Assembly (NCBI GenBank): GCA_031398745.1
Contig: JANNNX010000027.1
Span: 1 to 38,498, forward strand
Direction: 5' to 3'
Length of the DNA stretch: 38,498 nt
DNA from: JANNNX01 sp031398745
Lineage (GTDB): Bacteria; Actinomycetota; Acidimicrobiia; Acidimicrobiales; CADCSY01
Below the pieces are notes generated by a model, which saw only the letters and a program-made list of their open reading frames with translations, ran no database searches and was not told the DNA's origin. The translations under genes were made by a program, and so were the position numbers. Below are positions 7,915 through 15,821 of this stretch, piece by piece; the first letter of the stretch is position 1; the number at the start of each line of letters is the position of its first letter.

Positions 7915-9135
7915 ATGGCACAGACCTTCACCTACAAGGTCCGCGACGGGCAGGGCCGCCTGCTCCAGGGCACCCTCGACGCCGACGACCAGTCCCTGGT
8001 CGCGGGACGGCTTCGTCAGATGGGCTACGTGCCGGTCTCGATCGAGACCCAGGCGTCGGGCTCACTCAACCGGGAGCTGCGGATCCCGGGCTTCGGCCCG
8101 AAGGTCAAGCTCGCCGACCAGGCGGTGTTCGCCCGCCAGTTCGCCACCATGGTCAACGCCGGGCTGTCGCTCATCCGCTCGCTGAACATCCTGGGGGAGC
8201 AGGCCGACAACCCCGAGCTGGCCCGGGTCATCACCGAGGTGCGTCTCGACATCGAGCGGGGCTCGTCGCTGTCGGCAGCGCTGGGGCAGCACCCCAAGAT
8301 CTTCAACCGTCTCTTCCTCGCCATGGTCCGGGCCGGTGAGACCGGTGGCGCCCTCGACGTCGTCCTGCTCAAGCTGGCCAGCCTCATCGAGCGTCAGGTC
8401 GAACTCCGCCGCCGCATTCGCTCGGCCATGACCTACCCCATCGCGGTGCTCTCGCTGGTGAGCATGATCGCCCTGGCCATGCTCCTGTTCGTGGTGCCGG
8501 TGTTCAAGGACCTGTACTCCGATCTCGGCGGCACCCTGCCTTTCCCCACCCGGGTCCTGCTCGGCGTCTCGGGCATGGTTCGTCGCTTCGCCATAATCCT
8601 GGTCCCGGGGACGGTGGGGGCGGTGGTGCTGTTCCGCCGGTGGAAGGCGACCCCGGTCGGTCGGGCCGGCTGGGATCGCTTCAAGCTGCGGGTCCCGGTG
8701 CTCGGCAAGCTGGTTCGCAAGACCGCCATGAGCCGATTCTCCAGCACCCTGTCGGTGTTGCTGCGCTCGGGGGTGCCGGTGCTCGAGGCACTGGAGATCA
8801 CCTCCCAGACCGTCGACAACGCAGTGGTGGCCCAGGCGATCATCGACACCCAATCGGCCGTGAAGGCCGGTGAGAGCCTCTCGAGCCCCTTGGCCCGGTA
8901 TCCGATCTTTCCGCCGATGGTGGTGCAGATGCTCGCAGTCGGGGAGGAGACCGGGGCCGTCGACGAGCTGCTGGAGAAGGTCGCCGGGTTCTACGACGAC
9001 GAGATCGAGGCCACCGTCGACGCCCTCACGTCGTTGCTCGAGCCGCTGATGATCGTGGTCATGGGACTGGTGGTGGGGGGAATGGTCGTCGCCCTCTACC
9101 TACCGATGTTCAACGTCATCAAGCTCGTCCAGTAG
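7915..9135 (+). CDS. pilC: type IV pilus inner-membrane platform protein PilC
   Basis: This 406-residue GspF/PilC family protein has an N-terminal cytoplasmic segment (FTYKVRDGQGRLLQGTLDA), two repeated GspF domains (about residues 70-195 and 270-395) and three membrane helices (about 175-195, 220-245, 375-400). The conserved GETGGALD and GEETGAVDELL motifs mark the two repeats. PilC couples the ATPase to pilin insertion. A strong SD (GGGGAGGAG) lies just upstream of ATG 7915, 15 nt after pilT. Length is normal for the family. Confidence 0.95.
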   Translation: MAQTFTYKVRDGQGRLLQGTLDADDQSLVAGRLRQMGYVPVSIETQASGSLNRELRIPGFGPKVKLADQAVFARQFATMVNAGLSLIRSLNILGEQADNPELARVITEVRLDIERGSSLSAALGQHPKIFNRLFLAMVRAGETGGALDVVLLKLASLIERQVELRRRIRSAMTYPIAVLSLVSMIALAMLLFVVPVFKDLYSDLGGTLPFPTRVLLGVSGMVRRFAIILVPGTVGAVVLFRRWKATPVGRAGWDRFKLRVPVLGKLVRKTAMSRFSSTLSVLLRSGVPVLEALEITSQTVDNAVVAQAIIDTQSAVKAGESLSSPLARYPIFPPMVVQMLAVGEETGAVDELLEKVAGFYDDEIEATVDALTSLLEPLMIVVMGLVVGGMVVALYLPMFNVIKLVQ

Positions 9136-9184
9136 GCCGTCCGGCCCATTCCTTCGCCCTCACCACCCCGAGTGGCGAATGGGC

Positions 9185-9213
9185 TTCAAGTTCGCGACGA
9201 GCGGTGGCGATAC
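9185..9213 (+). promoter_or_regulatory. candidate sigma-28/WhiG-like promoter of the pilin gene
   Basis: TTCAAG (9185-9190), a 15-nt spacer and GGCGATAC (9206-9213) closely resemble a sigma-28 family promoter. The predicted start near 9220 gives a leader of about 48 nt with an SD (GAAGGGA) before ATG 9268. The separate promoter fits the need for high pilin expression. Confidence 0.45.
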
Positions 9214-9267
9214 CTCCACTGCAAGTTCCAACCATCCATTGCATTCATCCTCGAAGGGACCAACACA

Positions 9268-9777
9268 ATGCTCGACGCCATTCGCAAGCGTCTCGGGCGC
9301 GATGAGGAAGGCTTCACCCTCATCGAGCTCATGGTGGTGGTGCTGATCATCGGCATCTTGGTGGCAATCGCCGTGCCGACGTTCCTCTCCGCCCAGAACA
9401 AGGCCAAGGACCGGGCCGCACAGTCCAACGTGCGCACCGCCCTGTCGACGGCCAAGACCATGTACACCGACCTGCAGGAGTACCAGCTCACCGACTCGGC
9501 CGGCACCGCCACCGAGCTCAAGAGCCGGGAGCCCTCGCTGAGCTTCCAGACCGGCGCCTCGACCAGCTCGAGCGAGATCTACGTGCTGGCCAGCTCGGAC
9601 ACGGCCATCGTCCTCGGCGTGAAGTCGAGCACCGGCAACTGCTACTTCATCCAGGACAACGTTGGGGCGACTGGCGGCGGCACCTTCTACGCCAAGGCCA
9701 CCGGCACGTGCAGCTCCTCGGCCACGGGCTACCCGTCGTCTTGGACCTTCACCACCTCGACGGCTGCCGGCTGGTAG
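9268..9777 (+). CDS. pilA: major type IV pilin
   Basis: This 169-residue prepilin has a 15-residue charged leader ending in Gly15 and a mature N-terminus FTLIELMVVVLIIGILVAIAVP with Glu at +5, the classic class III signal cleaved and methylated by prepilin peptidase. The mature protein continues as a long helix and then a Ser/Thr-rich globular part. Two cysteines (in GNCYF and GTCSSS) probably form the C-terminal disulfide loop. The upstream frame extends to 9172, but SD GAAGGGA and the leader length select ATG 9268. It is followed by a strong hairpin. The Ser/Thr-rich tail is a plausible glycosylation target. Confidence 0.93.
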   Translation: MLDAIRKRLGRDEEGFTLIELMVVVLIIGILVAIAVPTFLSAQNKAKDRAAQSNVRTALSTAKTMYTDLQEYQLTDSAGTATELKSREPSLSFQTGASTSSSEIYVLASSDTAIVLGVKSSTGNCYFIQDNVGATGGGTFYAKATGTCSSSATGYPSSWTFTTSTAAGW

Positions 9778-9801
9778 TCGGTCCTCACATCGAACGACCC
9801 T

Positions 9802-9834
9802 CTCGGGGGCGGGGCCTCACGCCCCGCCCCCGAG
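9802..9834. terminator. strong GC hairpin between pilin gene and convergent ligase-like gene
   Basis: A perfect 14-bp inverted repeat (CTCGGGGGCGGGGC at 9802-9815, matching arm 9821-9834) surrounds a 5-nt loop. It lies between the pilin stop (9777) and the stop of the minus-strand gene (9847), with no T-tract. Probably a bidirectional terminator or 3'-end stabiliser of the abundant pilin mRNA. Confidence 0.75.
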
Positions 9835-9846
9835 TCGCGTCCGGGC

Positions 9847-11634
9847 TCAGGAGAGGTAGGCCTGGGGCCAGCGCAGCTCGGGGGCGATGTCCAGGGCCTC
9901 GCCCGCCCAGTGGGCGGCGTCGGCATCATCGCCGAGGGCCGTGGCTGCGGTGGCCAGCCCTTGACGGGCGCGTACCGACTGGGGATCTCGCTCCAGCGCG
10001 GCAAGGAAGTGGCGGGCCGCACTCGAGGGGTTGTCGCCCACCAGCTCGATCTCGCCCAGTTCGATCCAGGCCGTCGGGTCGTCGGGGCTCCGCCGGATCG
10101 CCTCCTCCTGGTGGCGACGGGCCTCGGCTAAGTGGGTGAACTCCCGCGCGGCCCGGGCGTCGGCCGCCGCCGGGCCGCTCAGGCCCCCACTACTGGCGGC
10201 TTCGAACCGCTCGATGGCGGCCGCCCTCCGATGCGGTTCGGGGTAGAAGCCGACCAGCTCGATGGCATCGGTGGCGACGTCGAGGCGGAAGTCGAGTCGG
10301 GCGACCTCGATGGCCCGGTCGCCGACCAGCAGCACCGCCCCCGCGCCCACCGCGACGACCACCAGGGCCCCCCGACCGACCGTCGTCGCCCGAGCCGTGG
10401 CTCGGCTGGGCCTGGTCGTGGCGGCGCGGGGCCCGGCGGCGCCCAGGGCGAGGAGGGCGAGCGGGGTGGTCGCCACCGACTGGGGCTGGAGGAGGCCCAT
10501 GGCGAGGACGACCGCGCCGAAGGCGGCCAGCGGTCCCCGACTCCGACGCAGGACGAGGCCGAGCCAGGCGATCAGCGCCGCCGCGCCCAGGACGCCAGTG
10601 GTGGTGGTGTACTCGACCACCAGGTTGTGGGCGTCGGTGAAGAGCCGGTCGGGACCCTCGGCTCGAGCCAGCGCCACCGTGCGCTGCGGCGAGGTCGCAG
10701 CTCGGAACCGGCCCGGACCCGAGCCGAACAGGGGGCGCTCGGCGATGGCCGAGCGGGCGGTGGCCCACGCCTCCCACCGGCTGGTGATGCCGCTGCTACC
10801 ACCTGACGTGAGCCGGTCGGTGCTCGAGTGGGCGTCGGCCAACCCGGCCAAAGTCATGCCCACCAGCCCGCCCGCTATCAGAGCCACCGCCAGGCGCGGG
10901 CCGAGAGCCGTCCAGGATCGTCGAGAGATGACGACCCAGCCGGCCGCGCCGGTCGTGGCCAGCAGCCCGAGCCGGCTGCCGCTGCACTGGACGATCACCG
11001 CGCCGACGCCCACGAGGCCGAGACCCCATCGTGCCTGCGTTCCGGCCGCATCGAGCGCACCGAGGGCGACCAGGCCCGCGCCCAGCGCAGCCAGGTGGAC
11101 CGGGTTGCCGGCCAACCCGGGGGCCCGGCCGTCGACCAGACCGAGCCCGGCGGTGTCGAGGTCGACGAACAGCTCCACGACACCGACCAGGCCCGAGGCG
11201 ACCACCCCGGCCACCACGGCCTGCCTCGCCCGGTGGCGTCCGCCGCCGTCGGTGACGGCGCCGAGCGCCCAGGCGCCGACGAGCCCGGCCACGAACAGCA
11301 GCCCGGTGCCTTGGCCATACAGCCCGACCACCGCCTGGCGGGGGTCGTCGGACGACACGGTCGACACGGTGGCGATGGCCAGCAGCGCCAGCGCCAGCGC
11401 GGCCGCGGCCGGCGCCCGGAGGCCGGGTGTGTGCCAGAGCGACACCACCCTCGGCAGGCCGACCGCGGCCAAGAGCAGCACGACTGCCGCCTTCGGACTC
11501 CAGTAGGTGGCGTGGACCGACGGGGAGAAGGCGAGGAGGAGGAGGGCCGCGAGAGCGGGGGTGAGCAGCGAGCCGGTGGCCTGGGCCGGGGAATCGGCCG
11601 GGAGGGCCGAGGAGGTCCTGGCGATCCCGACCAT
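9847..11634 (-). CDS. O-antigen ligase/PglL-like membrane protein with C-terminal TPR
   Basis: This 595-residue protein has about ten or more hydrophobic segments over residues 20-440. A Wzy_C (O-antigen ligase) type region contains GSGPGRFR and, shortly after, FTDAHNLVVEYTTTTGVLG; the His-Asn motif is typical of lipid-linked glycan ligases and pilin O-oligosaccharyltransferases. After the last helices, residues about 500-595 form TPR-like repeats (TAWIELGEIEL, SAARHFLAALERDP, AHWAGEALDIAP). It is convergent with the pilin gene and divergent from the peptidase gene, suggesting a role in glycosylating pilins, but substrate is inferred only from location. The frame extends to a TTG at 11661; ATG 11634 is preferred. 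Confidence 0.75.
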   Translation of the reverse strand: MVGIARTSSALPADSPAQATGSLLTPALAALLLLAFSPSVHATYWSPKAAVVLLLAAVGLPRVVSLWHTPGLRAPAAAALALALLAIATVSTVSSDDPRQAVVGLYGQGTGLLFVAGLVGAWALGAVTDGGGRHRARQAVVAGVVASGLVGVVELFVDLDTAGLGLVDGRAPGLAGNPVHLAALGAGLVALGALDAAGTQARWGLGLVGVGAVIVQCSGSRLGLLATTGAAGWVVISRRSWTALGPRLAVALIAGGLVGMTLAGLADAHSSTDRLTSGGSSGITSRWEAWATARSAIAERPLFGSGPGRFRAATSPQRTVALARAEGPDRLFTDAHNLVVEYTTTTGVLGAAALIAWLGLVLRRSRGPLAAFGAVVLAMGLLQPQSVATTPLALLALGAAGPRAATTRPSRATARATTVGRGALVVVAVGAGAVLLVGDRAIEVARLDFRLDVATDAIELVGFYPEPHRRAAAIERFEAASSGGLSGPAAADARAAREFTHLAEARRHQEEAIRRSPDDPTAWIELGEIELVGDNPSSAARHFLAALERDPQSVRARQGLATAATALGDDADAAHWAGEALDIAPELRWPQAYLS

Positions 11635-11701
11635 CGGCGAACCGTAACGACGGGCGGCCAAGGGGCCTGGGACCCTCCCGGGTCGGACGAGGCCGCCTCG
11701 A

Positions 11702-11707
11702 TACCCT
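11702..11707 (+). promoter_or_regulatory. possible -10 element of the prepilin peptidase gene
   Basis: TACCCT fits the actinobacterial -10 pattern TAnnnT. It lies 10 nt before ATG 11718, giving a leaderless or nearly leaderless mRNA, consistent with the lack of an SD. It sits in the 83-bp divergent intergenic region. Confidence 0.3.
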
Positions 11708-11717
11708 CGGCGAACCC

Positions 11718-12491
11718 ATGACCGCCTTCGTCGCCGTGGTGTGCGGCCTTCTTGGCCTGGCCGTCGGCTCGTTCCTCAACGTTGTCATCCACCGGGTCCC
11801 CCGACGCGAGTCGGTGATCCGGCCCCGGTCGAAGTGCCCGTCGTGCGGCACGCCGATCGCCGAACGCGACAACATCCCAGTGGTCTCCTGGGTGCGGTTG
11901 CGGGGACGCTGCCGATCCTGCGGCCAGGCGATCTCGGTTCGGTACCCGCTCATCGAGCTCGCCACCGCCGGCTTGTTCGTGGCCGTGGGTCTGCGCTTCG
12001 GCGCGAGCTGGGCGCTGCCCGCCTACTTGGTCTTCGCCGCGCTGCTGCTCGCCATCTCGGCCATCGACCTCGAGCGCTACATCGTCCCCAACCGACTGGT
12101 GGCGGTCGGTCTGGCCCTGGGGGTGCCGCTGCTGGGCCTGGCCTCGGCCATCGAAGGGGAGTGGCGGCCGATGGTGACGGCGCTGGTCGGCGGCGCGGCC
12201 GCCTTTGCCGCGCTGCTCGTCCTCAACCTGATCAGTCCTCGGGGCATGGGTATGGGCGACGTGAAGCTGGCGTCGGTGCTGGGCCTGCACCTGGGATGGC
12301 TCGGCGGTCGTTATGTTGCCCTGGGCCTCTTTCTGGGCTTCGTGCTCGGGGCGGTCGGCGGCATCCTGCTCATCGTCGTGCGGGTCCGGACCCGCAAGGA
12401 CCACGTGCCCTTCGCCCCCTTCCTGGCCGGCGGCGCCCTGGTCGCGGTCCTGTTCGGTGCGCCGATCCTCCGGGCCTATCTCGGGACGTAG
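11718..12491 (+). CDS. pilD: prepilin peptidase/N-methyltransferase (PilD, A24 family)
   Basis: This 257-residue polytopic membrane protease cleaves prepilin leaders and methylates the new N-terminus. The N-terminal domain has LGLAVGSFLNVVIHRVP followed by two zinc-binding pairs (CPSCG near residue 41 and CRSCG near residue 67). The two catalytic aspartates are in SAIDLERYIVPN and GMGMGDVKLAS, as expected for aspartic type 4 prepilin peptidases. About seven to eight membrane helices. Its substrates here would be the major pilin and the minor pilins at 15.8-18.1 kb. Full length for the bifunctional form. Confidence 0.95.
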   Translation: MTAFVAVVCGLLGLAVGSFLNVVIHRVPRRESVIRPRSKCPSCGTPIAERDNIPVVSWVRLRGRCRSCGQAISVRYPLIELATAGLFVAVGLRFGASWALPAYLVFAALLLAISAIDLERYIVPNRLVAVGLALGVPLLGLASAIEGEWRPMVTALVGGAAAFAALLVLNLISPRGMGMGDVKLASVLGLHLGWLGGRYVALGLFLGFVLGAVGGILLIVVRVRTRKDHVPFAPFLAGGALVAVLFGAPILRAYLGT

Positions 12492-12563
12492 GCGTTGAGT
12501 GCCCTACTGCGTCTGTGGCGGGAGATCACTGTCCGTATCTGGGGATAAAGGCTGAGGCTGGAG

Positions 12564-12592
12564 TTGACGATGTTGCAGGTGCTCTCTAGCGT
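12564..12592 (+). promoter_or_regulatory. candidate housekeeping promoter of the HTH-pilMN operon
   Basis: TTGACG (12564-12569), a 17-nt spacer and TAGCGT (12587-12592) match a sigma-70-like promoter with an actinobacterial TAnnnT -10. It lies in the 134-nt gap before the HTH gene, with a predicted start near 12599. It would drive the whole operon from the HTH gene to the last minor pilin. Confidence 0.5.
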
Positions 12593-12625
12593 TGCTTGCC
12601 CCTCATCCCTGGACGTGTGCCGCCA

Positions 12626-12814
12626 ATGCCCGCAGCCGACCGCTTCCTCACCGTGCAGGAGGTCGCCGAGCTGCTCCACGTCTCGAGCATGACGGTGTAC
12701 CGGCTGATCCGGGGCGGCCAGCTACAGGCCATCAGGGTCGGGCGGAGCTACCGACTCGAGCCCTCGGCCATCGACTCCTACGTCGCTCGCCACCGGGCCG
12801 GAGGGGCGGCCTAG
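12626..12814 (+). CDS. BldC-like/excisionase-type HTH DNA-binding protein
   Basis: This 62-residue protein is a single MerR-like winged helix-turn-helix (HTH_17): FLTVQEVAELLHVSSMTVYR, then a wing RVGRSYRLEPSAIDSYVARH. Size and form match stand-alone BldC-like regulators of actinobacteria rather than phage excisionases. The frame reaches TTG 12596 and GTG 12617, but ATG 12626 matches the family N-terminus. Its TAG stop directly abuts the GTG of pilMN, so it is the first gene of that pilus operon and a likely regulator of pilus or developmental genes. Confidence 0.8.
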   Translation: MPAADRFLTVQEVAELLHVSSMTVYRLIRGGQLQAIRVGRSYRLEPSAIDSYVARHRAGGAA

Positions 12815-14503
12815 GTGGCGGGACGCACGATCGGCCTGGATGTCGGTACCCACGCGGTGCGGGCCGCAGAGATCAGCTTCGGCCGTGGCCGGCCGCGGCT
12901 CGACCGCTTCGGGCAGGTCACCCTGCCGCCGGGGGCGGTCGTCAACGGCGAGGTGGTCGACGCCTCCTTGGTGTCGGCCGCCATCCGGCGCCTGTGGCGA
13001 GAGGCCGGGTTCCGCTCCAAGCAGGTGGTGGTGGGCATCGCCAACCAGCGGGTGGTCACCCGCACCGCGGTCATCCCGGCGATGCCCGAGGCCGAGCTGC
13101 GTTCGGCGTTGCGGTTCCAGGTCCAGGACTTGATCCCCATCCCCCTCGACGAGGCCGAACTCGACTTCCAGGTGGTCGAGCACCTGAGCAACGCCGAGGG
13201 CCAACCGATGCTGCGGATCCTCGTGGTGGCGGCCCACCGTGAGGTCGTCGGTGCCCTACTCGAGTCGGTGACCGGCGCTGGGCTCACCCCGACCCGGGTC
13301 GACCTGGGCTCCTTCGCCCTCCTCCGGTCGCTCGACGACGGCACCGCGGCGACCGCCGAGGCGGGCGTGCTCGGTGAGGCCGACGGCTCCACCCAGGCCG
13401 AAGCAGTGGTCGACGTGGGCGCCGGCGTGACCGATGTCGTGGTCCACGAGGGTGGAGCGCCCCGCTTCGTGCGCACCCTCAACTCGGGCACCGGTGAGGC
13501 CGTCCGGGCCGTCGCGGCCGCTCTCGAGATCGACCTCGACCAGGCTGAGTCGCTGTCCCGACGAGCGGACACGCTGTCGGCCGACCCGATGGTGGCCCGC
13601 GCCGGGCAGGTGATCGCCGGTGAGTTGAGCCCCCTCATCGAGCAGATCCGGGGCAGCGTCGAGTACTTCTTGGCTCAGACCGAGGGCACGCGACTAGCTC
13701 GCGTCGTGCTGGTCGGCGGTGGGGCCACGCTCGACGACATCGAGGCCCGGCTGGCCGGCGCGCTACGGGCCCCGGTGGTGTGGGGCGACCCGCTGGCAGG
13801 GGTAGACATCGGTGATCTCGGGCTGCCGGCCGAGACGGTGGCGGCGTCGGCTCACCTGCTGGCCGTCGCCGTCGGACTCGCGCTCTCGGGCCAGCCGGTG
13901 GAGGCCGGGCTCCGGCGCATCTCGCTCCTACCGGGTCACATTGCCAGCCGCCAGGCCGAACGCAAGCAGCTGGTCACTGCCGGCCTGGGGGTGTTCGGCT
14001 TCGCTGTCTTCCTCCTCATCCTCCTGTTGCTGCGGTCGGGTCAGGTCGCCGACGCGCGAGCCGAGGCCGACGGCGAGCAGGAGCGCACGGCCCAGCTCGA
14101 GCGCGACGCGGCCGACCTTCAGGAGGTGTCGGGCCTCCAGGCCGAGGTGACCGGTCGTCAGGCGACGGTCCAGGCCGCGCTGGCCGGCGACATCGCCTGG
14201 ACCCGGCTGTTCAACGAGATCGCCACGGTGATCCCGAACGACGTTTGGCTGACCACCTTCCAGGGGACCAACGACGATGCTGGGTCGACGATCGTGGTCA
14301 ACGCCAAGGGCTTCGACCAGACCTCGGCGGCCCGGTGGCTGCAGCGAGCCGGCGACCTGCCGTCGATCACCAACCTCTGGCTCGGGTCGTCGGTCCGCTC
14401 GACGACCGGCACACAGGACACCGTCGACTTCTCCTCGACGGCGTCGCTAACCGAGGCCGCCCGCTCGGAGCGGCTGGACGACTTCCTCCGGGGCACCCCG
14501 TGA
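12815..14503 (+). CDS. pilMN: PilM-PilN fusion, type IV pilus alignment complex
   Basis: This 562-residue protein joins two normally separate subunits. Residues 1 to about 355 are PilM, an actin-like ATPase: phosphate loop IGLDVGTHAVRAAEI, then VVDVGAGVTDVVV and LVGGGATLDDI. Residues about 386-407 are a membrane helix; 408-450 are a coiled coil; 450-562 are a PilN-like ferredoxin-fold domain (TRLFNEIATVIPNDVWLTTF). In other bacteria PilM binds the cytoplasmic N-terminus of PilN; here the link is covalent. The GTG start abuts the HTH stop and has SD GGAGGGG. The stop overlaps pilO (GTGA). The reading frame is continuous, so the fusion is not a frameshift artefact visible here. Confidence 0.88.
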   Translation: MAGRTIGLDVGTHAVRAAEISFGRGRPRLDRFGQVTLPPGAVVNGEVVDASLVSAAIRRLWREAGFRSKQVVVGIANQRVVTRTAVIPAMPEAELRSALRFQVQDLIPIPLDEAELDFQVVEHLSNAEGQPMLRILVVAAHREVVGALLESVTGAGLTPTRVDLGSFALLRSLDDGTAATAEAGVLGEADGSTQAEAVVDVGAGVTDVVVHEGGAPRFVRTLNSGTGEAVRAVAAALEIDLDQAESLSRRADTLSADPMVARAGQVIAGELSPLIEQIRGSVEYFLAQTEGTRLARVVLVGGGATLDDIEARLAGALRAPVVWGDPLAGVDIGDLGLPAETVAASAHLLAVAVGLALSGQPVEAGLRRISLLPGHIASRQAERKQLVTAGLGVFGFAVFLLILLLLRSGQVADARAEADGEQERTAQLERDAADLQEVSGLQAEVTGRQATVQAALAGDIAWTRLFNEIATVIPNDVWLTTFQGTNDDAGSTIVVNAKGFDQTSAARWLQRAGDLPSITNLWLGSSVRSTTGTQDTVDFSSTASLTEAARSERLDDFLRGTP

Positions 14504-15156
14504 GCAGCCGGTCGCTGAAGGTCCTCGGCGGTGCACTGGGCGCCGGCTTGGTGGTGCTCGTCGCCTGGTACCTCCTGCTCTGGGGTCCGCAGGGTGGACG
14601 GATCGAAGATGCCCAGGCCGAGCGGGACGCGGCCACTGCCCGCAACCAGCAGCTGTTGACGCAAGTGGAACGGCTGCAGGGAGCCAAGGAGCGCCAGCCC
14701 GAACTCGTGGCTCAGAACGACCGACTCAAGGCCGCGATCCCCGATCAGCCCGACCTGGCCGCGTTCATCCTTTCGGCCGACGACGCGGCGTCGACCTCGG
14801 GGGTGACGTTCATGGCCATCACCCCGCAGGCCCCGGCCACGGCCGAGGACGCCACCTTGCCGACGGTGGTGGCGGTGTCGATCGAGGCCGAGGGGGGCTA
14901 CTTCCAGGTCCTCGACTTCGTGAACCGACTCGAGGATCTCGATCGGTTGGTGGTGATCGACAGCATCGACGTGGCGCCCCAGGACGACTCCGGCTTGGCG
15001 CTGACGGTGGCGCTCCAGGGGCGGATCTTCACCACCGCCGAGCCCGCGCCTGCTGACGCCACGGGCCTGGCCAGCACCACGACGACGACCACGACAACGG
15101 TCGCCGCAGATGGATCCACCGCCACCACCACCTCGACCGAGGGCGGCACCCCGTGA
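14500..15156 (+). CDS. pilO: PilO-like type IV pilus assembly protein
   Basis: This 218-residue bitopic protein has a membrane helix at about residues 8-28 (LGGALGAGLVVLVAWYLLLW), a coiled coil at 35-75, and a PilO ferredoxin-like domain (FILSADDAASTSGVTF, then YFQVLDFVNRLEDLDRLVVID). The C-terminal tail is Thr-rich (runs of T around residues 190-215) and looks like a disordered extracytoplasmic linker. PilO pairs with PilN outside the membrane. GTG 14500 overlaps the pilMN stop; the longer open frame upstream lies inside pilMN and is not used. Confidence 0.85.
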   Translation: MSSRSLKVLGGALGAGLVVLVAWYLLLWGPQGGRIEDAQAERDAATARNQQLLTQVERLQGAKERQPELVAQNDRLKAAIPDQPDLAAFILSADDAASTSGVTFMAITPQAPATAEDATLPTVVAVSIEAEGGYFQVLDFVNRLEDLDRLVVIDSIDVAPQDDSGLALTVALQGRIFTTAEPAPADATGLASTTTTTTTTVAADGSTATTTSTEGGTP

Positions 15157-15761
15157 CCGATCCGGTGATCGTGAGTGGCCGTGGGGCCGGCGGGAACCGT
15201 CGGCTCTTCATCCTCCTCGGGGCGGGTGCCGCCCTCTTGGTGGCCGTCCTGGCCTTCCGTGCCCTGTCGGGGGGCGGGTCGTCGGAGGTCGTCGACGAGG
15301 CGACCGCCACCACCGCGGTGGCAGGTGACCCCGGCTCCGGAGCGGTGGACGGGACCACGACCTCGACCACCACGTCGCCGGTGCAGACCTATGAGGTGTT
15401 CACCACCAAGAACCCGTTCCGCTCGCTGGTGCCCACCGATGTGGCCGAGGGGGCGACCGCGGGAGGCTCGAGCGGCGAGTCCGGGGCGACGACCGAGACG
15501 ACCGTGGTCGGGGGAGCGAGTGGCACCGACACCGCGCCGGCGGTGCAGCAGCGGATCTCGCTGGTGGATGTGTACGTCGGCGACGACGGGGCGACCGTGG
15601 CCAGCGTCCGGGTGAACGACGTGGTGCACAACGCCGCCGTCGGCCAGCGCTTCGCCACCAACTACCAGGTGGTGTCCGTTTCGACCTCGACGGGTTGTGG
15701 ACAGTTTCTCTACGGAGACGAGCAGTTCCAGCTCTGCCGGGGTCAGGAGCTGGTCAAGTAG
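15153..15761 (+). CDS. PilP-like pilus assembly membrane protein
   Basis: This 202-residue protein has one membrane helix (about residues 18-39), a long Gly/Thr/Ser-rich linker with YEVFTTKNPFRSLV in the middle, and a compact C-terminal domain (ISLVDVYVGDDGATVASVRVN, then VGQRFATNYQVVSV and CGQFLYGDEQFQLCRGQELV). The KNPF motif and the small beta domain recall PilP/GspC homology regions, and its position after pilO is where pilP lies in other bacteria. A monoderm would have no PilQ partner, so its target is unknown. Two C-terminal cysteines may pair. GTG 15153 overlaps the pilO stop. Confidence 0.6.
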   Translation: MTDPVIVSGRGAGGNRRLFILLGAGAALLVAVLAFRALSGGGSSEVVDEATATTAVAGDPGSGAVDGTTTSTTTSPVQTYEVFTTKNPFRSLVPTDVAEGATAGGSSGESGATTETTVVGGASGTDTAPAVQQRISLVDVYVGDDGATVASVRVNDVVHNAAVGQRFATNYQVVSVSTSTGCGQFLYGDEQFQLCRGQELVK

Positions 15762-15821
15762 GTCGCCTGGAGCCCACCGGGAGGGCTCAAGGAGGAGCCC
15801 CCGGGTGTCGATGTCTCCCTG

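Noticed and set aside
10262..11506. Plus-strand open frame opposite the ligase-like gene
   Set aside because: Ala/Arg/Pro/Ser-rich low complexity, while the minus strand has coherent membrane helices and a TPR tail.
12492..12625. Possible attachment site or excisionase-associated element near the HTH gene
   Set aside because: The HTH resembles BldC-type regulators, it is operonic with pilMN, and no integrase or direct repeat was seen.
15084..15145. ACC/ACG-rich run that looks like a microsatellite
   Set aside because: It encodes the Thr-rich tail of PilO in frame; an ordinary low-complexity linker.
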